From Heloderma charlesbogerti (Eukaryota; Chordata; Lepidosauria; Squamata; Helodermatidae), in NCBI GenBank assembly GCA_026122225.1, contig JANEZZ010001850.1:620001-684000 (forward strand): DNA of 64,000 bases, read 5' to 3'. Below are positions 35,575 through 46,483 of this stretch, piece after piece. Under the pieces are notes generated by a model. The model did no database searches and was not told the DNA's origin. It saw nothing but the letters and a program-made list of their open reading frames with translations. A program made the position numbers and the translations under genes. Each line of letters opens with the position of its first letter. The first letter of the stretch is position 1.

Positions 35575-36890
35575 GTGTAATGTATGTAGTTTCACCCTCT
35601 ATCTTCAAAGCATATTATTTGCATTTTTCTCCCCATTTTGAAAACTGCTGTGAGGAGTTGAGCTAGCAATTAACCTAGAACACAGAACTGTGCCTTGAAC
35701 ATATGTACCAAATTTCATTCTGATATCTCAGATTAGACTCCCACCCTCATAGCTTTATAAAGAAATGTGTTATCATTATGGTGGCCAGAGGGAAGAGAGG
35801 ACAGAGCTCTTATACCTTTACTAGTTGTGTAGAAGAGGGAATTTCAGCAGGTGTAGCTTGCACAACACGGTACTGTCACATGAAGCCAGCATTGTCTGAA
35901 ATGGTCAGGCACAACTTTCCCCATCAATGCTTCCTCATGCTGGGCTAAGCTACTTCTGTTAAAATTGCACCTGTTATACAACTGATGGAGGCACAGAGCT
36001 TCTGTTAAGAAAAACAGTGGCAACCATACTTCAGAAATGTCTCTAGAAATCAATGGGACTCCCCTAAAAGTTGTGAAGAGGATCACAGCCTGATTTTTTG
36101 AAGGAAAAAATTATTATTGCTGACTTTAATAATAATAATATCATCAAACTGAACTCCTAAAAGAACATCAATAAGGAACCTGCATGTATAGAACACATCA
36201 AAAGCTGTCACACTGGGTTTGTGCTTTGTTTGGATTTCTCTCTTTCTCTGTCTTTCTCTTTTTAAATTAAAGCTAATAGCTTTATGCACTTGCGCAGCTG
36301 GAGTCTTTGTAGACTGAAAGACTTCAATTAATCAAGGCTAAATCGCATTTTTCACAAAGAATCTCATGCACTAGTACTTAAAAACAGGAGTTTGGAAGAC
36401 AAAATAAGGTTCTGTAGCCAGAAGGCCTTGCTGGGACATAAGCAGTTAGTGGTATCTAAGGTTGAGTTTCTCAGGCCATTCCTGCCAGCATTTTTTGCAC
36501 TCACATAGGACTTCTGGGTTTTAATTTGAACCACAGGTAACACATTTAAAATGGCAGGACTTAGCCATAGAACACAGAAAACAGAATATTAGCCCTCTAT
36601 CAGTAGTAGCACTGATCTCTGCCAGAAGCTTTTTCTAGATGCTGCTACATCTATACCACAGAGAATCTGGAAGAGAAGACTTGCGTTCTTGAAGTTGGTT
36701 ATGAGGGGAACAGAACTGCAATATACCCTCATGGGCATCTGCAGGAATTTTTCAGGGGGGAGGGGGTAAAGCTGCACAGTGGTGTGTAATTGTAATTCGG
36801 ACGCATAGCACATGCGGCTACAACACATCTCTGCATTTTCTTTGTGTTTGCACATGCTTTGTTACTTCTTATATTCTGGGACATTTAGGT
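35575..36890. other. Intronic sequence, mostly unassigned
   Basis: A possible degraded palindromic MITE at about 36020-36095 and an (AAT)n patch near 36128-36140. No gene. Confidence 0.4.
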
Positions 36891-36892
36891 AG

Positions 36893-37334
36893 CAACACTA
36901 TGCCCACTAGACGGCGACTAGATGGCCATAGAATACGTTGTTTTCTGGGAACCGACTGCAGAGGCCGTGCTCTGAGGTCGGTTCCCGGAGAGCCAGCCTC
37001 CCCACACTTCCACACTGCCTCAGAGGCAGCACGGAACAGCCCCATCCTTCACACTCGCAAGAGGAACGCGGAGTGGCTGAAAAGGGGTGTGGCTGGGGGA
37101 GTTCCGGGGTGGGCGGAACTGCATGTACGGCACATCCTATGTGTTGTACAGCAGCATACTTCCCCACTGTGCCCTCCCACAGCTACACAGCCGCAATTGG
37201 CTGTCTAGCCAAAAATGTAGGGCAGGAGGAGCAAGGAGGGAAGATCCCCTCCATGCTTCTCCTGCCCTGCTTTGGATAGGCAGTTGCCTCCGAGTTCGGA
37301 GGCGGCCGCCTATCTCGATAGGATTGTGCCCTTA
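36893..37334. mobile_element. MITE family 'GGGCACAATCCTAT', copy 1 (~440 bp)
   Basis: The right end reads GATAGGATTGTGCCC, the left GGTAGCAACACTATGCC. TTA precedes and follows the element. The GC-rich interior (TTTTCTGGGAACCGAC, GTTCCGGGGTGGGCGG, GCTTTGGATAGGCAG, CTCCGAGTTCGGAGG) is shared with 40120-40432 and 44005-44414. CTCCGAGTTCGGAG is itself a short palindrome. The TTA duplication would fit PIF/Harbinger. No coding content. Confidence 0.7.
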
Positions 37335-38851
37335 GAAGCCTACACAAAGTGGCAGAAAATCCTGGGAATTTGACAGCACTAATGCAGAAGAGTATTCTAG
37401 TCAAGCTTCACACAAGAGGCATCATGAACCTTACCCACATGCACTGTCAGGGCTGTTTAAAAAAAGAAAAAAAGGATTAGTAAAACACCTGGGTTAGAAA
37501 AATCATTAACTCAGAGTCTTTGCTCCCATTTTTTCTTTTTGGGAAGACACACAATTGTTCAATCTGAGCTACACTAAAATCCAGGATTTTTGAACTGAGG
37601 CAGCAATCACTTCCTACCAGGGACCCCACCCCCCTATTCACCCCACAAAATACTTTAAAATGAACCAGGAAATTCCTTGTCCAGACAGTGTGTGTGTAAA
37701 ATGTTGCCATGACTTCAATCTTTGGTGAAAAGCCCTGAAAGGCGGGACCGGGCTATTTTGTCTTACAAAACAAATGAGCAGAATAGTGGCTGTGCATTTT
37801 ACCTCATATCTCCAGTTCTACAAGGGCTAGAGGCTTGCTATTTTTTTAAGGAAAGCTGGGAATTTGGGGATTATGGCTCATCCAGGGGTCGGGGTCAACT
37901 GACCCCCCTTTTGCCTTCCTGTGGATGCCCATGGATACCCGCCAGCTAGATGTACGTGCGCAGAGCAGTTTCAGAGAGCACCTTTTAGCTATATAAAGGG
38001 CGGCACCGTGAAAGAATGTCATCCTGGTGGTTCTTGCTGCCCCTAAATGTATAGATTCTACATAGGATAGATGCATACCCTCCCACATATCACAGATGAA
38101 AATAGAGACAAGTTTGTAAAAGCCTCCTATTCTTATACTAAGGGCTGCTGCCCCAAAGAGACTTTCTCATTCAACTTGACTGAAGGCTCTATTCTAGCAG
38201 CTCCATGCTATATTCAGTTATTCTGCAGTAGTCTATCCTGCACTATTTTAAAATTCAAGACAGTGACCTGGTTTGCACATAACACTAAACCACAGTTTAG
38301 CATTATGTGCACAAGTAACATGCAAACCTTGGGCTCATGTACTCCCCCCACCTTTTCTGAAGTAACCACAAGGAGGAGACTGGCCAGGGTCTGTCCCTAG
38401 TAAATAAAGACAAGTTGGACCACACGGGGATGGGAGCAACTCTGGGTCATCCACCCATTATCCATATGTAGAATGTTTACTATGAACCAATGCCTAATCG
38501 CACATATTTGGATGCAAGTAGGCTATGAGCACACACAATAGTATGGAGGATGGATCACATGGGCATGGTCTATTTACAAATGAATGCACATGTAGGACTT
38601 GGATCACACTAAGCTTGTACACAAGTGAGGAGGCAGTGCGCAAGCCCAAGGCTCCCTCCATGCCCCATTGGAGAATCTACACCAGGAGCATGGTTAACGG
38701 GCCCTTAGTCTACAGATGGCTGGAATCAAAGACGTACTCAGGGTAGGACTTAAGGGCAGAAAGTCAGGGCCCCATTCAGCAGAATGAGCGGGAGGGCCCT
38801 CAAACCCAGCAGCACTACCTTGTAAAGCAAGTGAAGGAATACACACAGGGC
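37335..38851. other. Intronic sequence with one hairpin
   Basis: At 38273-38312 TTGCACATAACACTAAAC and GTTTAGCATTATGTGCAC form an 18-base-armed imperfect hairpin resembling the ends of the MITEs at 3851 and 11234. Otherwise unassigned. Confidence 0.45.
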
Positions 38852-39001
38852 AGTATCCAACACCACCGGTCTGCTTATGCTATTGATGTACTACTAGCAT
38901 AAGCAACCTCTAGTGGTACGCCAATAGCATATGCTGGCGTGCCGGGTTTTCCAAGGAAACTACAATTGTGTAAGCCGACTGGCAGTGTTGGATACTATTA
39001 C
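38852..39001. mobile_element. Inverted-repeat MITE (AGTATCCAACAC ends)
   Basis: CAGTATCCAACACCACCGGTCTG is mirrored by CCGACTGGCAGTGTTGGATACT; inner GCTTATGC..TAGCATAAGC and GCCAATAGCATATGCTGGC motifs pair as well. No coding capacity; superfamily unknown. Confidence 0.65.
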
Positions 39002-39209
39002 TATCTAAAGCACCCCGCCCCTCCCTGGAAAGAAATTACATCCAGACAGGAGTTCCCTGTAAGTCCATTAAGTTCAGAGTTTAAAATTCCCTAATTGCCA
39101 CTGGCCACTAGTTGGGATTAGGAAGCAGGGCAACTTGAGCCCCATTTCACACATACTTGTAAGCAATGCAGGAGCCCCTTCTCTGTGTTGCAATCTCTTC
39201 TGCTGCAAT

Positions 39210-39238
39210 ACACACACACACACACACACACACACACG
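39210..39238. repeat. (CA)n microsatellite
   Basis: About 14 uninterrupted CA units. Confidence 0.95.
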
Positions 39239-39920
39239 TAATTACAAGATCTGTGTGGGTGGAGACAATTGTGTGGGCCTTTCCCCACCTGAGCTCTGTC
39301 AAACTCTTCCCCCCCCCCTTACTTTTACAAATTAAAAACAGGGCCATTGCTGCATGTGGGAAAACTTGAGAAAGGCAATTTGTTCTCTGTTGGTATATGA
39401 TAGTTACTCAGAAAGGACATCCAAGAGCAAGTGAATCCAGATTAAACAAATGTGTCACCACCAAGTTTGTTGCTTAAAAATAGAAAAGAAAAGCTGACAA
39501 AAGTTAATATCCTTTTCTTTTCATTACTTGCCTATAATAGCCATGCATTTAATTGCCTCATGCATTTTCCTACCAACTCCTCTCATAGAAAAGCATTGTA
39601 GAAGTTTACCACCCTCTGTGTACAAATATTTTTGCTCGAATTGACTTTATTCCTGCTGTTTCCTTATTTTACTTAATGTTTATTTATTATCCCTATATTG
39701 TGTCCTGGGCTTAAGCAGTGAGTTCAGAGCTGAGCTGCATCTGTCATAATTGCTGAAAGAAACTTGGCAACCCAAATGTTCCAGTTGTGTTCTCTTAACT
39801 GTCTTTTCACAGCAAGGAAAATGATTTCATTTCATTTTAAGCCTATCTGTATGCATCTGTACTAATTCATGTTTTCTGGTGATTTTATTTTGTTCTCCAG
39901 AATCCTGTCTAGTTCAAGCC
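39239..39920. other. Intronic sequence, nothing recognised
   Basis: No repeat family or exon identified. Confidence 0.4.
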
Positions 39921-40040
39921 TGTGGAGGCTGGTGGCTCTGATTTCGGTGGGGCTGTACATCCACTCTGGGTTTCAGTCAGAACCAGCCAGAACTCTAAAG
40001 GAGCTATCCAAGGTGCTGAACCCTATCCCAAAAATAAGTT
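39921..40040 (+). mobile_element. Half copy of the GAGGCTGGTGG palindromic MITE
   Basis: GTGGAGGCTGGTGGCTCTGATTTCGGTGGGGCTGT..CTGGGTTTCAGTCAGAACCAGCC matches the left arm of the full palindrome at 49345-49547 and the half copy at 41309-41425. The right arm is missing. Confidence 0.75.
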
Positions 40041-40119
40041 TAGAACCTGTCTTGGGGGATTTTCACCAGCATCTGTATTCAGCATGGCTTGGATGTTATA
40101 AGGCAAAAAACAGAATCTT

Positions 40120-40432
40120 TAATCAAACACAAATCCTAGTTGGCTCCGCACTTGTAAGAGCAGCACGTAACAGCAAAAACGGGGTGTTCCTGGGGGCGGG
40201 GTGGGCAGAAGTGCCTTTCTGACACTTCCTATACATCATCTAGCATCCCACCTCCCCCCCCGCCCGCTCCAACTTCCTGTAGCTAGACAGATGAAATCTG
40301 CTGTCTAGCTGCAAATGCAGGGTGGCTGAAGCATGGAGGGAAATATCTCCTCTGTGCTGCTCCTGCCCTGCATTGGATAGGCAGTCACCTCCGAGTTCGG
40401 AGGTAGCCGCCTATCCCAATAGGATTGCACCC
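40120..40432. mobile_element. MITE family 'GGGCACAATCCTAT', copy 2 (left-truncated)
   Basis: TGGATAGGCAGTCACCTCCGAGTTCGGAGG..CCCAATAGGATTGCACCC and AGCTAGACAGATGAAATC match the copies at 36893 and 44005; the left terminus is lost. Confidence 0.7.
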
Positions 40433-41308
40433 TCCATCAGTTTTTCTTAGTCATCATAGAATCTGTTTTGTTTGATTCCTGTCCTGAAAAGATGTGGAAA
40501 AGGGGAAGAGGGAACTTAAGGAGAAGTACATTAAGATCATCACTTTAGGACCTAAAAGTGTAAGGCCTTGTGTGTTCCAGGAACCCCACACCTTGTTCCA
40601 CAGCCTATATGCTAGTCAATATCGTGCTCAAAATGTTGTACAAATGTTGTGCTCAAAAGTGTGTAACTCTTACTTCGTTTTTTGATTATGAGGCCATTTT
40701 GTTTGGTTTTGCCCAGAACAGCACTTTCCAGATGTTTGCCCTCTTCATCTTCATTAAGGCTAATGAGCTTCTATTTCTTCTTGTTTGTGTTCATGCTTGT
40801 ATGCTTTCCAACCCTGACTGTTGTACTTGCCCTTTTTAAAAAATTGTCTCTGGTCACCTGTATAACTTTCTGCAATATCAGGAAGCGTACATGGCCACTG
40901 CCAAGCCTAGACTTGAAAAAGCTTGCTTCAACATTCAAAAGGAAGTGCAAGAAATCCATTTGCTGTCCTAACTATGGCCATTCCAGGTGAACATCATTCA
41001 TAAGAATAGCTCTAGATGTGCTGTGTCCAAGGCAGGACAGAGGATTACAAAGTGAAAAGGATTCTTAAAGCTGGTGCAGACTGGAAACAACGTACATTTA
41101 TTTTACAGATTCAAATACTACCTGGGGGTCTACACAGCTAATTGCAAATATGGTTCTGGGAACTGTGGCTGCCTATTCTCCATGTGGCAGGGTGGGTAGT
41201 TAGCAGAGGAGAAGTGTCCATGAAGAGGCTGCTTTACTCTTGCCATGCCCATCACATTTCCCTTGCAAGCCCCTCCATGCACCTAGTTTTTACTATTTGT
41301 TGTGATGA
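40433..41308. other. Intronic sequence, nothing recognised
   Basis: No exon or repeat family identified. Confidence 0.4.
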
Positions 41309-41425
41309 GTGGAGGCTGGTGGCTCCAATTTCGGTGGGGCTGTGGATCCATCCTGGGTTTCAGTCAGAACCAGCCAGAACTCTAAAGGAGATATCCAAAG
41401 TGCTGAAACCTATCCCTAAAATTGG
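41309..41425 (+). mobile_element. Half copy of the GAGGCTGGTGG palindromic MITE
   Basis: Nearly identical to 39921-40031 (GGAGGCTGGTGGCTCCAATTTCGG..TGGGTTTCAGTCAGAACCAG). Only one arm is present. Confidence 0.75.
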
Positions 41426-41778
41426 ATGCCTTCACTGGACATGCACCTAGAAACCTGACTGAGGAGAAATGTACCCAGGGATGAGGTTGCCAAGGAAAAG
41501 CAATGAATGCAGAAAGGGTTAGGCACCTTCCCACCTGCCACTTTCCCCCTGCAAATCACCCCCCACTCAACCACTTCATAGAAAGAAGCAAGGAGCCAAT
41601 GATCCCAGACCCATGCTTGCTGCCAACAGTACAGTCCTACCCTAAGTATACAAGAACAGCCTATTGGGTCAAGCCAATATATTACTGTTCCAAATAGTAA
41701 CATAACAAGATTATATGAAGTCCAGTGTCCCTGTTATGACATTGTCTAGTTCATTTTAAATAAAATGTTGTTAATCTG
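41426..41778. other. Unassigned spacer
   Basis: Nothing recognised. Confidence 0.4.
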
Positions 41779-41916
41779 GATTTATTTATTTATTTAGATT
41801 TATATCCTGCCTTTCTACCAGAAAATGGTGCTCAAGGTGACTATTTCATTGTTAGCTGCCTTGAGCACCTTTTTCCATTGTTGGAAAGTTGGGATATAAA
41901 TTAATTAAATAAATGA
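41779..41916. mobile_element. Two L2-type 3' tails in inverted orientation
   Basis: 41779-41840 (GATTTATTTATTTATTTAGATTTATATCC) is a minus-oriented L2-like terminus; 41854-41916 (GAGCACC..GGGATATAAATTAATTAAATAAATG) is the same terminus in plus orientation, so the pair can fold into a stem. Confidence 0.65.
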
Positions 41917-42169
41917 GTAAACAGTCCAGTGCCTGAGTCATTTTGTGAGAAAAAGAGGACTAAATATACACTATACTCAATTTTGCTCCTTCCCATCTTC
42001 TGGCATTTCCACATGTATTGTTGGTACAGCCACAAGATGAGGTGTGAAAGAAATGAAGTTGCATTTATGATGTTATTAATAACTTGTTTATGTTATCTAT
42101 AGAAAAAGTAATCTTGGCAGGATTTTGAAAAAGAAAGGAAAACCACACTTCTTTTCCCTTCACCTATTG

Positions 42170-42440
42170 TCCTGCGAAAGCCCATGATAGGGCCTTTTCA
42201 GTTGCAGCGCCCCAATTCAGAAAGGCTGTCCCCACAGAGCTTCCCTTAGCACTGGGCTGAATATCTTTTCAGCACCAGGTGAAGGATTTTTTTATTTGCC
42301 CAGGCCTTTCAGATATTATACTTTATGTGTTGTTTTAATCTGCATTTTTATTATTTCTTTGCTGCTCCTTTCTTATTTATATGTTTTATGTAAGTTGTCA
42401 GGTTTTTTTAAAAAAATCTGTGTTTGGTGATCTGAATGTC
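42170..42440 (+). mobile_element. L2-type LINE 3' fragment
   Basis: GGGCCTTTTCAGTTGCAGCGCCCC..AGGCTGTCCC is a decayed form of the RAFSVVAPRLWNELP coding region followed by L2 3' UTR. Truncated on both sides. Confidence 0.6.
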
Positions 42441-42475
42441 TGTTGCCTGAAGAATGGGTATTTTATTCCCTAAAT

Positions 42476-43404
42476 CAGGAGTCCCCAACCTTTTTGGACG
42501 TGTGGGCACATTTGGGAATTTGAGAAAATGCTATGGGTACCAGCAGAAATGCCTAATCAGTGGATCTCCACTTTCGCATCTACTTGTCATGTCTATGGAT
42601 CTTAGGCTGCATCTTATTCAGGAAAAAACTTTTGTTTCATATCTATTGGACACTGCAATGTCTCTTTAATAAGGGACTGTCTAATTTGGCTAATTGCTGG
42701 CAGTGCAATACGGCTCATGCTTCTTTTAAACACATAGTTTAGCAATGTCTGGTAGTTGCTTCTTTGGGGGAGGACGTTATACACACATACATTTTGTACT
42801 GGAATAGTCTTTAATATTCACTGATATACATGCTCTTTTACATTATTGGAGCCACACTTGCACTTTCTGCCTCCTTAGGGAGGACATGGTGTTAAGGCTT
42901 GTGAGCTAAATAAGCCTTTGCTCACAATTTCCCTGGTTTTTGGTGCTTGGTTCAAAGCTATATAGCCTTAACATTGTTTTGTAAATCATAGGTTTTTTGT
43001 TTATTGAATTATTTACCCTCTTCATGGAAATTAACAAATGGTCAGAGTAAATGGATTCTCTGCACCCTTTTGACAGCTAAAAGACTGATATTACAACATT
43101 GGAAGGCTAAGCAGTCACCTCCTATAATGCAATGGATTGAGGACCTTACAATGCTTTCAGTATTTGAACAAGGTGGCATATGGACACCACCTTCAAATGG
43201 ATACTTATTTGGCCTGCTTTTGTTGAAGCCTATGCATGATCGCTACAAAGTTGTATGCATTTCATGCAAATCCATGTACATACATTAAAACATGTACAAT
43301 TAAAAATAAATAAAATGAAAAATTGGGTGCCCACAGGCACCATGTTGGAACCCCTTCGCAGGCGCCAGTTGAAGTGTCCTAGAGCACTACATTGAGGACC
43401 CCCA
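42476..43404. mobile_element. hAT-type element carrying a nested L1 fragment
   Basis: Starts CAGGAGTCCCCAACCTTTTTGG and ends TTGAGGACCCCCA. Flanks are CCCTAAAT (42468-42475) and CCCTAAAC (43405-43412), 7/8 alike. The first ~75 bases and last ~80 bases match the hAT copies at 27516 and 51657; the middle is L1-derived. Confidence 0.75.
42560..43322 (+). pseudogene. L1-type ORF2 C-terminal fragment
   Basis: Frames read NLANCWQCNTAHASFKHIV and LLTAKRLILQHWKAKQSPPIMQWIEDLTMLS. These match the style of the Cys-rich segment and the LxAxRLxLxxWK..P.MxxWxxDL block at the C-terminus of L1 ORF2. The segment ends in an A-rich tail (AAAAATAAATAAAATGAAAAA). It has stop codons and frameshifts and is 5' truncated. 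Confidence 0.65.
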
Positions 43405-43431
43405 CCCTAAACAAATAGGAAAAGGTCTGTA

Positions 43432-43610
43432 GCTCAGTGGCAGAGCACATACCTTGCATGCAAAAGATCTCAGGTTCAATCCCCAGCATCTTTAGGTAGG
43501 GCTATGAAAGAATCCTGTCTTAGGTCCTAGAAAACAACTGCCACTCTTATGGAGCTAAAAGCACCGATGGCCTGACTTGATAGAAGGTACCTCCTATGTT
43601 CCTGTGAAAC
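43432..43610 (+). mobile_element. tRNA-derived SINE
   Basis: TCTGTAGCTCAGTGGCAGAGC (A box) and GGTTCAATCCCC (B box) head a body with GAAAGAATCCTGTCTTAGG. Same family as 9840-10035 and 26355-26545, here in plus orientation. Confidence 0.85.
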
Positions 43611-44004
43611 GCAACAAGAACAGTGGAAATCCAGACTGCCAATGGTCATTAGCAGGCTGCCTGAGCTGCTTTATGTGCCTTTCTGAAAGAAGCTATTTTC
43701 TTTCATATTTAAGTGCTGTTAACTACAAAGCCACTATATCACTAACTAAAAGACATGGGAGGAGGGGGGACAGAATGTAGTCCCAGAAACATTTTTCCCT
43801 TTCCAGCTGAGAAATTATGGATGTCATAATAAGACCATAATCTGGATGAAGTGTAATCAGCTAGGTCATTATTATGTATAGACGCTCAGCCCTCCTTTGC
43901 ATCTTGTCACCTTACAAATAACATCTCCGTTGAATAGTGTTGCTTTATTTCACTGTTGTGGCTCCTACAAGTAATGTACTACCCCAATATTTTAAACAAC
44001 CCAA
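43611..44004. other. Unassigned spacer
   Basis: Nothing recognised. Confidence 0.4.
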
Positions 44005-44414
44005 GGGAGCAACCCTATGGCCACTAATCAGTGGCTAGTCGGCCATAGGATATCTAGTTTTCCGGGAACCAACCTTCCCCCCTTTCTGCGCTGCCTCACA
44101 GGCAGTGTGGAAAAGCCCCATGCTCCGTGCTTGCAAGAGGAGTGTGGAGCGGCTGTAACGGGGAGTTCAGGGGTGACGTCCGGGGTGAGGAAGATGGAAA
44201 TGCCAGTACAACACATCCTATGTGTCGTCTGGCAGCCTCCTCCCCTGCTCTGCCGTCCTGTGGCTAGACAGCTGAAATCGGCTATCTAGCTGCAAATTCA
44301 GGGCAGGAGAAGCACGGAGGGAATGATCTCCTCCGTGCTTCTCCAGTCCTGCACTGGATAGGCAGTCACCTCCGAGTTGGGAGGCGGTCACCTATCCCCA
44401 TAGGATTGTGTCCT
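44005..44414. mobile_element. MITE family 'GGGCACAATCCTAT', copy 3 (~410 bp)
   Basis: Starts GGGAGCAACCCTATGGCCAC and ends CCCATAGGATTGTGTCC; the interior matches copy 1 (TTTTCCGGGAACCAAC, GCTAGACAGCTGAAATCGGC, CACTGGATAGGCAGTCACC). Most complete terminal inverted repeat of the family here. Confidence 0.72.
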
Positions 44415-44758
44415 AAATAAGCTATGCTGCAATGCCCATTTCCAGTTGTGAAATTGGTGAGTAATAGACAGCTGTTAATGTCTTACCACCAAGAGTTATT
44501 TATTCTGACAAAGAGTTATTTATTTTATGAACAATGACAAAGTACAGCAATTTTTTTAAAGCAGTGTGGATTCAGGATTTGCAATCAGCATTTTTGCATG
44601 TGGTTTTCTAGTGGCGGCTAAGTTACACAGCACATATAGGGCAGCAAACAGAAATGGCTCATCTCAGCATTCTTTGGATTAAAAGTACTCAGTCAAGCAT
44701 GCAGAAAAATCTGACACAGGAGGACAATTAACATTTATTTTATTGGTAAGTGTTGAAA

Positions 44759-46313
44759 TTGTTGTTGTTGTTCAGTCATTTAGTCGTGTCCGACTCTTCG
44801 TGACCCCCATGGACCATAGCACACCAGGCGTTGTTGTCCTGCACTCTCTCCCCGGAGCATGCTGAAGTCCATATTCATTGCATCAGTGATGCTATCTAGC
44901 CATCCCATCCTCTGCCGTCCCCTTCTCCTTTTGCCTTCAGTGTTTCCCAGCATCAGGGTCTTTTCCAGAGAGTTTTCTCTTTGCATTAGGTGGGCAAAAT
45001 ATTTGAGCTTCAGCTTCAGTATCTGTCCTTCCAATGAGCACTCAGGGTTGATTTCCTTTAGGATGGACTGATTTGACCTCCTTGCAGTCCAGGGGACTCG
45101 TAAGAGTCTTCTCTAGCACCACAGTTCAAAAGAATCAATTCTTCGGCACTCAGCCTTCCTTATAGTCCAGCTCTCACAGCCATACGTTACTACTGGGAAA
45201 ACCATAGCTTTGATTATGTGGACCTTTGTCAGCAAGGTGATGTCTCTGCTTCTCACTATGCTGTCTAGGTTTGCCATAGCATTCCTCCCAAGGAGCAAGC
45301 GTCTTGTAATTTCATGGCTACAGTCACCGTCTGCGGTGATCTTGGAGCCCAAGAAAATAAAATCTGTCACTGCTTCCATTTCTTCCCCTTCCATATGCCA
45401 GGAAGTGATGGGGCCAGATGCCATGATCTTAGTTTTTTTAATGTTGAGTTTCAAACCAGCTTTTGCACTCTCCACTTTCACCCTCAGCAAGAGGCTCTTT
45501 GGATCCTCTTCGCTTTCTGCCATTAGGATGGTATCATCTGCGTATCTGAGGTTGTTGATAATTCTCCCAGCAATCTTAATTCCGACCTGTGATTCATCCA
45601 ACCCCGCGTTTCTCATGATGTACTCTGCATATAAGTTGAATAAGCAGGGTGACAATATGCAGCCTTGTCGTACTCCTTTCCCAATTTCGAACCAATCGGT
45701 TGTTCCATGTCTGGTTCTTACTGTTGCTTTTTGACCCTCCTACAGGTTTCTCAGGAGACAGGTAAGGTGGTCTGGTACCCCTATCTCTTTCAGAATTTGC
45801 CACAGTTCGTTGTGATCCACACAATCAAAGGCTTTAGCGTAGTCAATGAAGCAGAAATAGACGTTTTTCTGGAATTCTCTTGCTTTCTCCATGATCCAGC
45901 AAATGTTGGCGATTTGATCTCTAGTTCCTCTGCCTCTTCGAAACCCAGCTTGTACTTCCGGTAGTTCTCAGTTCGCATACTGCTGAAGCCTAGCTTGTAG
46001 GATTTTGAGCATAACCCTGCTGGCATGTGAAATGAGCGCAATTGTACGGTAGTTTGAATACTCTTTGGCGTTGCCCTTCTTTGGAAATGGAATGTAAACT
46101 GACCTTTTCCAGTCTTGTGGCCACTGTTGAGTGTTCCAAATTTGTTGGCATATTGAGTGCAGCACTTTAACAGCATCATCTTTTAGGATTTTAAATAGCT
46201 CAGCTGGAATACTGTCATCCCCGCTAGCTTTGTTGTTAATAATGCTTCCTAAGGCCCACTTGACTTCACTCTCTAGGATGTCCAGCTCAAGTTCAGTGAC
46301 CGCACTACGTTTC
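44759..46313 (-). pseudogene. BovB (RTE) LINE, RT region to 3' end, ~1.55 kb
   Basis: Minus-strand copy truncated in the RT domain. Blocks include ILHSICQQIWNTQQWPQDWKRS-type sequence (frame 46165-45968), ILSPCLFNLYAEYIMRNAG and LRYADDTILMAESEEDPKS (catalytic YADD, frame 45655-45113), then ITADGDCSHEITRRLLLGR and TYGCESWTIRKAECRRID. The frame moves at about 45700-45970 and again near 45110, with a stop in between, so no full-length protein is possible. The 3' tail is (CAA)n at 44760-44773. Confidence 0.92.
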
Positions 46314-46319
46314 TAAATA

Positions 46320-46483
46320 AAGGGCCACATAAAATGTATGGTCATTTTATCTATTCTTAAACCAGCTCAGTGCCTTTTTCAAAACTTCATCTGTGTTCTA
46401 AAATTTACTCCCTGTACACATACATTCTTTTCAAATCACTTATACTGAATATAAAAAAAACCATGCAGAATTCTGTGTAGAGT
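46320..46483. other. Unassigned spacer
   Basis: Short intronic stretch between BovB and an LTR-like segment; nothing recognised. Confidence 0.4.

Noticed and set aside
36900..36926. CTCF-like motif pair CCACTAGACGGCGA / CTAGATGGCC
   Set aside because: Mismatch at a key core position and located in a MITE terminus shared with other copies.
42560..42742. Independent small gene (60-71 residue frames)
   Set aside because: Frames belong to a decayed L1 ORF2 C-terminus, supported by the Cys-rich phrase and the LILQHWK block downstream.
45210..45734. Plus-strand 174-residue frame over the BovB
   Set aside because: Antisense shadow of the minus-strand RT (YADD) frame.
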